From assembly GCA_033398695.1 (NCBI GenBank), contig CM065815.1, forward strand, positions 103,568,501 through 103,632,500: 64,000 nt of DNA, read 5' to 3'. Shown one piece after another: positions 33,823 through 44,641 of the stretch. Each line of letters begins with the position of its first letter. The stretch's first letter is position 1. The notes below the pieces were generated by a model. That model was not told the origin of the DNA and made no database searches. It was given only the letters and a program-made list of their open reading frames with translations. A program made the translations under genes and the position numbers. Source of the stretch: Orobanche coerulescens. Its lineage: Eukaryota; Streptophyta; Magnoliopsida; Lamiales; Orobanchaceae.

Positions 33823-35480
33823 TCAGCTTCCTGGTTTCCATCCTTCAAACAGTATTTCGGAACCATCGTCAGTAATTAGTGAGATATTCATCTTTCGGTA
33901 GTTTACAATAGCTCCATATCGATTAAGCCAATCATCTCCGAGTATCAGGTCGTATCCCTGCATTTCTATCACAATCAGATTTGAGAGCCACTCTCTGCCT
34001 CCAGATGATACATGGAAATCTCTAGTTTCTAAGTTTCCAACAATCCTCTCTCCGCTCGGTAAACCCACAACATAAGGTTTACAATTATTAAAACTGGAAA
34101 TATTCAAACGATTTACACAAGACAAGGATATAAATGAATGCGTAGCTCCTGTATCGAATAAAACGCTAACTGGCTGGGAAAGGATCTGAACAGTACCTGA
34201 TGCGACAGCAGCATCCTGATCGTTTATTCTCCTCATCTCGTACAGACGTGGGGGAATAGATCCGGCACCCGATGTACTCTTTCGGTCCCACTGTCCTCTG
34301 CCTCGTCCGCGGCCAAAATTCCGAGGCATCTGAACACTTTGCTGCGTCTGTTGGATACTGGCTTCTCTCTGAGCTGGCTGTGGTGTATGCGTCCCATTAA
34401 ACTTTGTGGCATCCTTGCAAAAAGTCGCACGGTGCCCTTCCTGTCCGCAATCAAAACATGTAACTGGAGTACGGAAACAATCACGCCAAAGGTGGCCTGG
34501 GCGACCATAGTTAAAGCACTTCCTAGCTGTATCCATCGTGACTGATACTGCTCCGGAGTTCCTTCCGCTTTTGTATGGGTGCGGAGGTTTCTTAAATGAA
34601 TGAAAGGATGACTGAGCCTTGCGGGGCCCGCTGCTCTTGTGCTCTGTGAAACTACCAGAGACTTTCTGCTTCTTGGATTCTGTAAACTTCTCCATTGCTG
34701 CTTCCTTGATTTCATACACCAATGCTTTATCCTGATATTGACGGAGAGTGGTACATTCAAAACCGGATATGTACCACTGTATTTCTGGTTTCATTCTCAT
34801 ATCAAAATGGATCATCATTTCCGCGTCTGTTCTGACCAGGTGTCGAACAAACGCCATTTGTTGATTAAATGTTTTAATTGTCTGGGATACTGGTTCGTCT
34901 GTCGGCTGTGCGAAGAAAAATTCCCGAACTTTGGCTTCCCTCACAGGACGAGGGTAGTACCGAGCTTCCATCATCAATTTAAATTCTGTCCAGTCAGCAT
35001 CATGGTCTACAAGCCGGATGGCTTCCCACCACTCGGATGCTTCCCTTATCAGAAAGTACTGAGCAATAGAGGCTCTCCGGTCGTCTGGGAAATTAATTTC
35101 GGCAAAAAATTTCTCCAATTCCTTCAACTAATGGTCCCATGTGGGAGTCTCATAAAAGCCGTTGAATTTGGGTGGTTGCATCTTTGCCACCTCCTGCAGC
35201 CATCGTTCGCCTCGATTTCCCATGTCTGGATCCCTTGCTGTCTATCTCCCTGCTGTAATCCCACCGCCACCTGCATTCGGTCCACGACCTGGGCGAACTG
35301 AGTCATCTGGTTCACCACCTGACGAAGGATTTCGGGCACAGCAGGTTCCGGTTCATTATTAATAGATCTTTGTGGCTCGCCTGAGCTATGACTGGCCTAA
35401 TTAGAAGGTGACGCTTCCCTTTCAGCATTCCTTCGTCCGAGTCCGCGACCGCGACCACGTCCACGTCCGCCTCTCAACAT
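33823..35480 (-). pseudogene. gag and protease of element E, broken
   Basis: The likely start ATG is 35480-35478, opening an Arg/Gly-rich N-terminus (MLRGGRGRGRGRGLGRRN). A TAG (from CAG) follows near 35398, there is a frame change around 35230, and a second TAG (from TGG) at about 35130 precedes the long 434-codon frame down to 33823. That frame holds the capsid-like region (LKELEKFFAEINFPDD…EASEWWEAIRL), two zinc knuckles and a protease with an intact active site LFDTGATHSFIS. The first knuckle reads CFNYGRPGHLWRDC, with its second Cys changed to Tyr; the second, CFDCGQEGHRATFC, is complete. The block DLILGDDWL is also present. The gene ends in GSEILFEGWKPGS just before pol. Confidence 0.9.
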
Positions 35481-35698
35481 ACTGTAAGCATAAATACTCA
35501 ATATATAGGAAACAATACCGTTCAAATGCTCAAGTACAAAGAAGAATAACATGCAAAGGATGAGATAGGGTTTAGGAACTTACAACCACCGCTCGCACGA
35601 AGATGTAGGCTGTACAGTGATGTTATTCGCGGCCGGTTACCTCGAAAGACATATATGACCCCTATTTTAACCCAATAGCCAAGATATCCATAATCTTA

Positions 35699-35710
35699 GC
35701 TCCGATACCA
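35699..35710 (-). other. Primer binding site of element E
   Basis: TGGTATCGGAGC on the minus strand, five bases downstream of the 5' LTR end. It is the same primer variant as in G and A2. Confidence 0.85.
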
Positions 35711-35715
35711 TATTA

Positions 35716-38054
35716 TGTAACACCCCAGATATATTCAGGAATATTATAGCGCCGTAAATCCTTTACATAAGAATTTACAAGGCTGAAGAAATGAAAAGAT
35801 AACAAAAAGGACCAATATATGTAAGTAACTGGAATAAATACAACCGTTCTAGACAAAGATACCGAAAACACAATTATCCAAAGGAAGAATATTAATACAT
35901 CACCAAAATCAAATCATCAGAAACGACGTCGTACTCGAGTACTTATTAAAAATAACACAACAATAGACAATGAAACATGGCCGGAACATCACTCTGCACC
36001 CTCGTCATCATGCAACTCTAGTGGTTGTTTTCCTACTCTCCTGGATCCTGAACATACACAAATGTTCACCCCCAAAGGGGTTAGCACAACGATGCTAGTA
36101 CAAGTACGATAATCATATAACAATGATGTAATCAACAATAATCATAACAAATTTCCCCAATGAGAAATAACAACAACACATATCACATCATAACTGTCTC
36201 AACATACTGATGGTATTCCAACGATCCAGCGCACACAACTATAGATTCCCATGATGATCCCATCGGACCATCGTATGGTGGAACTACCTGTCCAATGATC
36301 CAGCACACACAACTATATATTCCCATGATGATTCCCGTCGGATCAACGCATGGTGGACATTTAATCACAACACATGTACATAATACAATCACAACATAAC
36401 TGTTACAATATATACAATTCTAATTAAAGTACTTGCCGCGATTCGATGACAAGAATGATACTTCCACGAAAAACGGAACACTTAAAGGTCGCCCCTTCGA
36501 TCAATCACGTAACAAGCTTGAACCTTAGACAAAAGAAATAATATAGAGTTCATCTCATGTCATACGAACATCTAACAATCCAAATTACGGTCGGAAGTTC
36601 ATAAAACGTAACCTGCCTGAACTGCTTAACGTACATTACGTATTCTGTGTAGCGTACGTTAATCCTACTCGTTAGTGCATGTAAACAAAAAAGTCTAGCG
36701 TACGCTATATAAGTATCGGCAGTCCCTCTCTGATCAACCGATTGACTCCTTTGATGATTTTAACGAACGTTACGTACCAAAAGTTGCGTACATTAACTAA
36801 GCCCGATTGCGTACGTTAATCTACATACCTTAGCGTACACGAAGCGTGCTTGGAAGTATCACTTATTGGAAGATGACTGTTCTAACGGTGATGAAACTTA
36901 CGAACTCCTCAGTGATTTACGTACGTTACTCGTCTACATATCATAAACTTATGAATAATCTTACGGATTCAATCATCTTTGAATTCAAGGAAATGAATAT
37001 CATCACAACTCTTATATTCAATCTCGATTATCATTATCATTTGAAGTTCGGTGATCACAGGTTGATGCACTAGATTCCATTACCATTATCACATTCAGAC
37101 TTCATCTTAAAGATGAACTAACAATCCCAATGAAAAGATACAACCTAAGATGATTCTTTCTTAAGTCTTTATAACAAAAGTGATATCAACTCCAAGTTTA
37201 CGATCAATATGGAAATGTTAATCATATGGATAATCAATCTCAGAATATTCCTCTCATCATTTGACGTACTAGGATTCCAACTACGATGTTTTCAACGACG
37301 ATAACGACGATATCATAAGCATAATCATTTCGACTTCTAAATATGATGTTTGTTTGAATAATTCATCAATGGAACTCAATATCTTGGTAGCATGATCATC
37401 TTATTCTCATGAACACGAATCTAAGGCTGGATAGAATTAACATACCTTAAGATGAAGAAAACACCGAGTCAAAAAGGTAGAATCCAACTCCAGTTGTTTG
37501 AATGTCAATCCAAGGTGCTTCTCCACTTCAACGATCAATCACAAGTGACATCCAATCTCTAATGATCGAGTAGAGGTGGTCTATGTGTGTTTAAGGAAGA
37601 TATGAGGCTCTCTGGTCTCTCAAGAATGAAGGAAATGGGGTGCTGTCCCTTTATAACATTTCTGTTCGTATGTTATTTAGCGCACGCTATCACAGTATCC
37701 TTAGCGCACGCTAACAAGCATTGACTCCAAATCTGTCCAGGTTCGCCCGCGGGAATCTTATCCGGACCCATGTCCAGCTGGCACATGTGCTAGCCGTCCA
37801 GCTCAATTATTGGCTGATTAGCGCATGCTACGCTACATTTTTAGCATACGCTAATTCCGACAGATAACGTACGTTAAGCTATCCTTGTTAACGTACGTTA
37901 TCACGTATTTGCATGGGAAAATTACATGTTGCCATACTCATGTACAAGGGTACAAATACAAGAAGTATCATATTACAATTATCAATATAACAATACCAAA
38001 TAATACAGGGTTCAAATACAGATGAAATACTCAACAATTAATCCGGATATTACA
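35716..38054 (-). repeat. 5' LTR of element E (longer copy)
   Basis: 2339 bp. It has the same ends and landmarks as the 29122-30797 LTR (tandem ~70-bp units at 36214-36357, palindrome array at about 37676-37905). It also contains an extra ~660 bp (about 36775-37448) that the other LTR lacks. This extra part is AT-rich, non-coding and bounded by GTACGTTA/GTACGC words, so the shorter copy probably lost it. Confidence 0.9.
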
Positions 38055-38193
38055 GATTCCTTGATAGGTTATTCATGGTAATTCACCCATATGCCTTATG
38101 AAACGTATGTTTCCCCCTTTCTTCCCCGCATCTGAATTCTTACCCCGGGTCACGCCCCGGCTGAGCCGTCCTTAGGGATAAGGGGCCGTGACA
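38055..38193 (+). repeat. 5' LTR of element C, second part
   Basis: Continues the C LTR after E and ends GGGGCCGTGACA. Contains CACGCCCCGGCTGAGCCG. Together with 26378-29121 it makes an LTR of about 2.88 kb. Confidence 0.85.
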
Positions 38194-38196
38194 GAA

Positions 38197-38208
38197 TGGT
38201 ATCAAAGT
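38197..38208 (+). other. Primer binding site of element C
   Basis: TGGTATCAAAGT, three bases after the LTR end. The first eight bases match the initiator Met-tRNA site; the rest diverges (AAAGTGG rather than AGAGC). Confidence 0.75.
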
Positions 38209-38911
38209 GGTTCGTTCGCTCTGAGTCTATGTTCTTTTAAGCGAAGTTTAGTTCGATTCTCTAAACTGATTTAAGAATCAATTGTCAACTCAACACCCCG
38301 TCACGTCATGCTCAACTAAAGAGTAAGGTAAAAGATTTACTAGTCTTTATGATTCAAACTTCTTTGGCCATGAAAATGTATCTCTTTACGAGTTTTTATG
38401 AAATGTTAATTATGAACATATATGGAATGATATATGTATGAGGAAGTATGGACTATATGAATCCTTTTTTTTCAAGTACGCATGAATTGTTGCTGATGAA
38501 GAAACACGAAAGATGAGAACCTAGAAACTTCTTTAGTGTCTTCTATTATGCGAACGAGAACTTATGCGCCTTAAGTATTTCAGCACATGCACGAATATGA
38601 AGGACGAACAATGACGATGTAATAACGAGGATCGACGATGCAGTGACGTCTCCAACGAATATGACTTACGTACGAGTAATACGAGTATGGTTATTTTATC
38701 TGGATGTCCATTTATGGCGGAACCCGAATAACTTTCATAACATACCCCGTCAGAGAGTATATTGTTATTTTTATGTTAGGTGTTTCTCAGAGTCCAGAGT
38801 TTGAGTCAAGAACTTATGATGAGATTTATATCCTTCTTCTGAGAACCCTTTAGTGGAGTTGTTCTATTATGTTGAGACGTTGATGTATTATACATATACC
38901 TTCTTCATAGG
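38209..38911 (+). other. Leader of element C
   Basis: Non-coding, AT-rich, with several ACGA/CGATG words around 38600-38690. No ORF of note before the ATG at 38912. Confidence 0.6.
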
Positions 38912-39622
38912 ATGGCGACCATGAAGACGACGCCGCGCAAGTCAACGAGGAGAAGGCGTACGCCGTGCGACCTTGTGGAGGCTTTCCGCAACACGTATTG
39001 AGGCATAGGTGCCACCGTGGGTCAGTGCGTGGCAGACCTCGAGGCGACATGGCGCTTAGCTGCTCCTCATGGTGTCTCGGACTACGAGGGCATTCAGCGT
39101 CTTATTGACCTCCTTCCGATCGAGTGGAGGGAGTGGGCTGCTGCAGTCTCATGGTATTATATCTTTTTGCGTGAGCCGAATTTAGTACCTTCCGGAGATT
39201 TCATGGCCTTTGCTATCCGCATCACCACTCAGTACCTCCAGCATCGTGCACCTCCCCCTGGAGCTTACATGTACCGACCTTATGCTAGGGGATCTTTGCC
39301 GAAGAGGCTAGCTACACCTCTACCAATCCAGATGGTTCTTGTTGCGCCGTCTCATGCTCAGGATGGGTTAGACATGGAGGCAGGGACATCAGCACATCAC
39401 CGCAGGGACATGAGAATCGAGCCTTTTATTCTCATGAGGACGTCCCCGCCACTTCGACCAATGCCAGTCATCGATCCAGTCCATCTACGACTGATCGCAG
39501 ATGATGCTCATCTATTTCTCCTGAAGAAGCACAGAGACACTGAAGACCCTATTGCAGTCTCTCCAGCTTTAGACGAGGAGTCCAAAGAAGATCCGGACGA
39601 GGATCCGGAGGAGTTCTCCTAA
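38912..39622 (+). pseudogene. Unrecognised ORF upstream of gag in element C
   Basis: ATG at 38912 (MATMKTTPRKSTRRRRTPCD…) opens a basic N-terminus. One in-frame TGA at 38999-39001 follows, then an open frame to 39622 (about 206 codons). It contains GQCVADLEATWRLAAPHGV, DLLPIEWREWAAAVSWYYI and a strongly acidic C-terminus (EESKEDPDEDPEEFS). It is in the same strand and orientation as gag-pol but lies about 470 bases before it and has no zinc knuckle. I do not recognise the family. Acidic DPEEDPEE-type tails do occur in proteins of some plant Gypsy elements, so it may be a duplicated or displaced gag N-terminus or an accessory ORF. Codon use looks coding: it is much more GC-rich than its surroundings. 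Confidence 0.6.
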
Positions 39623-40084
39623 GAGGACAGCTCGACTGCCGAGTCGAGGGCGACTTGTGATAGCTCAGGATGGTGCTAGCCATTTATTTTGTGTTTTGTG
39701 TGTGGAACGTCACTTTTTTTTGCTTATACATGTCGTTCCGATGTCTAGCACTTTCTTATGTTACGGACGGCAATGTTATTTGTTAGAGCATCCCGTATTT
39801 TCGTATATGTGTAGGAAGGTAGCCTAGACCAACTTATTTTGATAGTCAGTAAGACCTCGTTGAAGGCAATTGTACTATTACAATGCATATGATATATTGA
39901 TATATATTTTGACCCTTCATGGGCTTTTCTTCTCATGAGTGTGATTTTGTTATTTATGATTTCTTTCTCGACCTTGCCACGAGAGTTATCTATGAGTATG
40001 TGTTGATGCGTTATGATTATGTAGTCGCGAACTCCTTTCTATGATCTAGTATGACAATAATTACGGACCACTGAGAATGAACTG
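39623..40084 (+). other. Non-coding spacer between the extra ORF and gag of element C
   Basis: AT-rich, with a T8 run at 39715-39722 and no sustained reading frame. Reads as untranslated sequence of the element. Confidence 0.5.
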
Positions 40085-40095
40085 ATGATGATTAT

Positions 40096-41447
40096 GTGCA
40101 CCACAGAATTCCACCCAGAAGAGAAAGAAGGAGAGGAGGGCATGAACGCGCCCCTACACCACCTCCTCCTCCAACCCAACAGGCTATTGAAGAGCTTTTC
40201 CTCAAGCAGAATCCGCCCACTTTCGATGGGTCAGGAAACCCGAGCGATGCTGAGCTTTGGGTTAGAGCTATGGAACGAATTTTTAACTTCCTAAGGTGTA
40301 CCAACCAAGAGCGTCTTTCTTGTGTGCTCTTCCAACTCACTGGATCTGCAAACTTCTGGTGGGAAGCGCGCAGGAAGATCCTGACGGCTGAGCAACTGGA
40401 AAACTACTCTTAGGAGGAATTCAAGGAGTCACTGTATGAAAAGTATGTTCCAGAAACCTTCAAGGTCAAGAAGGAAGCTGAGTTCTATAATCTGAAGCAA
40501 GGAAGGATGTCAGTGACCGAGTATGATAGAATGTTTTGTGAGTTATCAAGGTATGCTCCAGACCAAGTTGATTCGGATGAGAAGATGGCAAGAAAATTTA
40601 GATCAGGACTAAGACATGAGATAGGCATGTCCCTAGATAGAGCTACACTGAATCGCTAAACAGAGCTCTAGATATTGAGGCAGCAATGCCAGAAGAGAAG
40701 CGAGCACCCACAGTTACACCACCACCCACTCAGACAAATTCCCACGATTATAAGGGGAAGCGTAAGTGGGAAGGACGAAACAATGGTGGCAATGGGAACA
40801 GCCAGGCTAACAGGAAGCCATGGCAGGGAAATATATCTCATGGACAGCCTCAGGCTCAAGGAGGAAACAACCAGGGACGGCAGATGGTTCCTACTCATGG
40901 AGGTAATAATCAGGGACGAGTTGCAAACTCCGTATGTCCCAAGTGTAACAAGCAGTATCATGGTGCCTGTTTGTTGGGCACTGGAAGTTGTTACACGTGT
41001 GGTCAGAAAGGACATATCATGAGAAATTGTCCTAAGCAGCAGCAGCAGCAGGGAGAGAGACCAAACCACCAGGGTCAACCCCAGCCACTGAGAGCAATAC
41101 AAGGACAATCGCAACTGCCGCCACCACCTAAACAGCAAAATCAGAATGCTAGATCATATGCCATCAATCAGAAGCAACCCGAGAAGGATAAGGGTAACTT
41201 GGTAGGTATGGGCAAACTTCTTAACCTACCTGTAATTATTTTGTTTGATATTGGATTATCGCATTCATTTATTTCTAGAGCATGTGTGGATAATCTTAGT
41301 ATTATACCGGACCGTGCTAGTCATGTCATGAGAGTATCTTCACCACCAGGAGGAATTTCAACTACCACACATGTTTGTTCTAATCTGGAATTAGAACTCG
41401 GAAATCTTAAAGTGGTAACTAAAAATCTGAATGTTATGACGATGTAG
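40096..41447 (+). pseudogene. gag and protease of element C, broken
   Basis: The first frame (40096 on) holds a Pro-rich N-terminus (RAPTPPPPPTQQAIEELF) and the capsid-like region PPTFDGSGNPSDAELWVRAME…WWEARRKIL. It has a TAG (from TGG) at 40411-40413, after which it continues EEFKESLYEKYVPETF to about 40655, where the frame changes. From 40686 the frame is open through a Gly/Asn/Gln-rich linker, zinc knuckle CYTCGQKGHIMRNC (about 40990-41031), poly-Gln, and a protease region whose active-site motif reads LFDIGLSHSFIS: the usual Ser/Thr after Asp is Ile, so activity is doubtful. A TAG at 41445-41447 precedes [11 protein letters not shown], which continues in the same frame. Confidence 0.88.
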
Positions 41448-44400
41448 GATGTTGATGTAATCCTAGGAATGGATTGGTTAGATGAGAATTATGCCACAAT
41501 TCTTTGTTATGAGAGGAAAATTTCCTTCCGACCACCGGGAAAGGAGCCCATAGACTTTCACGGCATAAGAATGGGTCGAGGATCACCCGTTATATCTGCT
41601 CTCCAAGCCAAGAAGATAATGAGAAAGAAGGATTGTCAGGCTTTCCTTGTTTACCTTAATGGAGAAGCTGGAGAAGAGCAAACTATAGGAGATGTGCCAA
41701 TTGTGCAGGAATTCGAGGATGTATTCCCAGAAGTGTTACCGGTTTTACCACCAGATCGACAAGTGGATTTCAACATCGACCTAGAGCCAGGGTCAGCCCC
41801 AATGTCGAAAGCACCTTATAGGATGGCACCGAAGGAACTGCAAGAACTTAAGATCCAACTGCAAGAGCAATTGGATTTAGGTTTCATCAGACCGAGTGTT
41901 TCTCCATGGGGATCACCTATCCTTTTTGTGAAAAAGAAGGATGGTACATTGAGAAGGTGTATAGATTACAGGGAGCTGAACAAGCTCACACTCAAGAACA
42001 AGTATCCTCTTCCAAGGATAGATGACTTGTTTGACCAACTCAAGGGAACAACTGTGTTTTCTAAGATAGACCTTAGGTCTGGGTATCATCAGCTGAAGAT
42101 TCGACCAGAGGATATACCCAAGACAGCTTCCCGAACAAGATATGGACACTATGAGTTTATAGTCATGCCATTTGGATTAACTAATGCCCCCGCGGTATTC
42201 ATGGATCTTATGAACAGAGTTTTCCACCCGTACTTGGATAAGTTTGTCTTAGTGTTCATAGATGATATTCTCATCTACTCTAGAAATGAGAAAGAGCATG
42301 AAGAACATCTCAGGATAGTGTTGGAAACACTGAGAACAGAGAAACTCTTTGCCAAATTCAGTAAGTGCGAATTTTGGTTGAAAGAAGTAATATTTCTTGG
42401 GCACATTGTGTCAGCAGATGGTATTAAGGTGGACCTAGCTAAAGTGGAAGCAGTACGTGATTGGAAGTCACCAACCAACCCTAATGAGATTAGGAGTTTC
42501 TTGGGTCTAGCTGGGTACTATCGAAGGTTCATCGAAGGATTTTCCAAGATTGCTAGACCAATGACACAAATGTTGCGGAAAGGAATTAAGTATTTATAGA
42601 CGGATGAATGTGATGAGAGTTTTGAAGAACTCAAGAGGATATTGACTACTGCGCTAGTTTTAGCAGTACCAGAAGCGAACAAGGAGTATGTGGTTTACAC
42701 GGATGCTTCTAAGAATGGGCTAGGTTATGTATTGATGCAAGATGGGAAAGTGATAGCTTACGCATCAAGACAACTTAGGCCGCATGAGGTGAATTATCCT
42801 ACGCATGATTTGGAACTATCTGCAGTTGTGCACTCATTGAAGATATGGAGGCATCACCTTTATGGGGTAAGATGTGAAATTTTCACTGACCACAAGAGTT
42901 TAAAGTACTTTTTTGAGCAGAAAGACTTGAACATGAGACAGAGAAGATGGCTCGAATTGGTAAAGGATTATGATTGTGGTATTAACTATCACCCTGGCAA
43001 GGCTAATGTGGTAGCAGATGCCTTGAGTCGTAAGAGTCAATCGCAATTAGGATACCCACTTACCACGGAAGGGGATCTAATCCAAGATTTTGAAGGAATG
43101 AGTTTAGAGGTGGTTCATCCACCGAAAACGATAATGGGTCGTGTCGCGACGTTAGTGACGACACCAGATCTGAGAAGACGGATAGTGAATGCGCAGAGGA
43201 TAGATGAAGCATTCGAGAAACTACGTATGAGAATCAGATCAGATAACCCAGGAAGTTACCGCGAAGCGGCTGATAACGCAATTATATTCGAAGAGAGAAT
43301 ATCTGTCCCACATAATGAGGAATTAAGGAATGAGATTATGAGTGAGGCTCATGATACTCCCTATACCGCTCACCCCAGAAGTACCAAGATGTACCAAGAC
43401 CTGAAGAGAAATTTCTGGTGGGACGGTATGAAACGGGATGTAGCTTCTTTTGTCGAGCGGTGTTTGGCTTGTCAGCAAGTGAAAGCACTACACCAACGAC
43501 CTTAAGGGAAGTTACAGCCATTGAACATTCCAGAATGGAAGTGGGTGGGAATAGCGATGGATTTTGTGACTAGTTTGCCGAGGACCAAACGAGGAAACAC
43601 TGCTATATGGGTTATAGTAGACAGACTCACAAAATCAGCTCACTTTTTGCCTATCCCAATCACATACGGATCTGAGAAGTTGGCACAGTTGTATGTCCGT
43701 GAAATTGTACGTTTGCATAGAGTGCTGGTATCAATCACGTCAGATCGAGATCCAAAATTTACCTCTAGATTTTGGACGAGTCTACAGAAGGAATTGGGTA
43801 CACATTTGAACTTTAGTACTGCTTTCCACCCACAGACCGATGGACAATCGGAAAGGACGATTCAAACACTAGAAGACATGTTAAGAACTGTAGAGTTGGA
43901 TCAAGGTGCAAATTGGGAGCATGTTTTGCCATTAATCGAATTTGCTTACAACAACAGTCACCAGGAAACGATAGGTATGGCGCCTTATGAGGCCTTATAC
44001 GGCAGAAAATGCAGATCACCACTTTATTGGGACGAAGTGGGTGAGAGGAATATTTTAGGGCCAGATACAGTCAGCGAGATGATCGAGATTATCCGCAAGA
44101 TACGACAGAGAATACGAGAGGCCCAGACTCGTCAGAAGTCATACGCCAATACACGCCGAACTGAATTACATTTCGAAAGTGGGGATAAGGTTTTCCTCAA
44201 GGTTTCCCCTTCTAAGGGAATAATCAGGTTTGGCGTTAAAGGCAAGCTTAGGCCACATTTTATAGGGCCATATGAGATTCTTGAGAGGATCGGCCCAGTT
44301 GCTTATAGGTTGGCTCTGCCACCTAGTCTTGGGAATGTTTACAATGTTTTCCATGTTTCTCAACTGAGGAAGTATGTATTTGATCCCCAAGCATGTGATT

Positions 44401-44631
44401 CATCAGAGTGACATAGTTCTTAGTCACGATACGCATTATGTAGAGAGGCCTGAAGCTATTTAAGACCATAAAGTTCAAGAATTGAGGAATAAGTCGATTT
44501 CTTTGGTGAAAGTATTATGGAGTCACCACGATCACGAAGAAGCTACGTGGGAACTCGAAAGCAAGATGAGGGAGAAATACCCAGAACCTTTTGATAAGGT
44601 ATGTAAATTTCGGGACGAAATTTCTTGTTAG
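41448..44631 (+). pseudogene. pol of element C (protease end, RT, RNase H, integrase, chromodomain-like tail), lightly broken
   Basis: One frame runs from 40686 to about 44395, interrupted only by stops at 41445, 42597 (TGG to TAG) and 43503. [32 protein letters not shown] at 42255-42266, [15 protein letters not shown]. RNase [47 protein letters not shown]. Integrase zinc finger: [10 protein letters not shown]…ERCLACQQ, complete. Core: DFVTSLPRTK, TSDRDPKF, DGQSERTIQ, all three acidic residues present. [20 protein letters not shown] follows. At about 44383 a C-run causes a frameshift, after which a chromodomain-like tail (VLWSHHDHEEATWELESKM) and FRDEISC end at 44631, next to the purine tract. 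It is the least damaged pol in the window. Confidence 0.92.
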
Positions 44632-44641
44632 AGGGGTAGGA

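Larger units (their letters stand above)
29122..38054 (-). mobile_element. Gypsy chromovirus-like element E on the minus strand, inside the 5' LTR of C
   Basis: Both LTRs begin (plus strand) TGTAACACC(C)CC and end AATCCGGATATTACA: 29122-30797 (3' LTR of the element) and 35716-38054 (5' LTR). The primer site TGGTATCGGAGC is read on the minus strand at 35710-35699. Flanks are GATAC on the left and GATTC on the right, a 5-bp duplication with one mismatch. Gag-protease and pol are on the minus strand and only moderately broken. After its right end the C LTR resumes, reaching GGGGCCGTGACA at 38193. Confidence 0.92.

Noticed and set aside
34639..35301. 220-codon plus-strand frame
   Set aside because: Antisense shadow of the element E gag, which has zinc knuckles and an intact protease motif on the minus strand.
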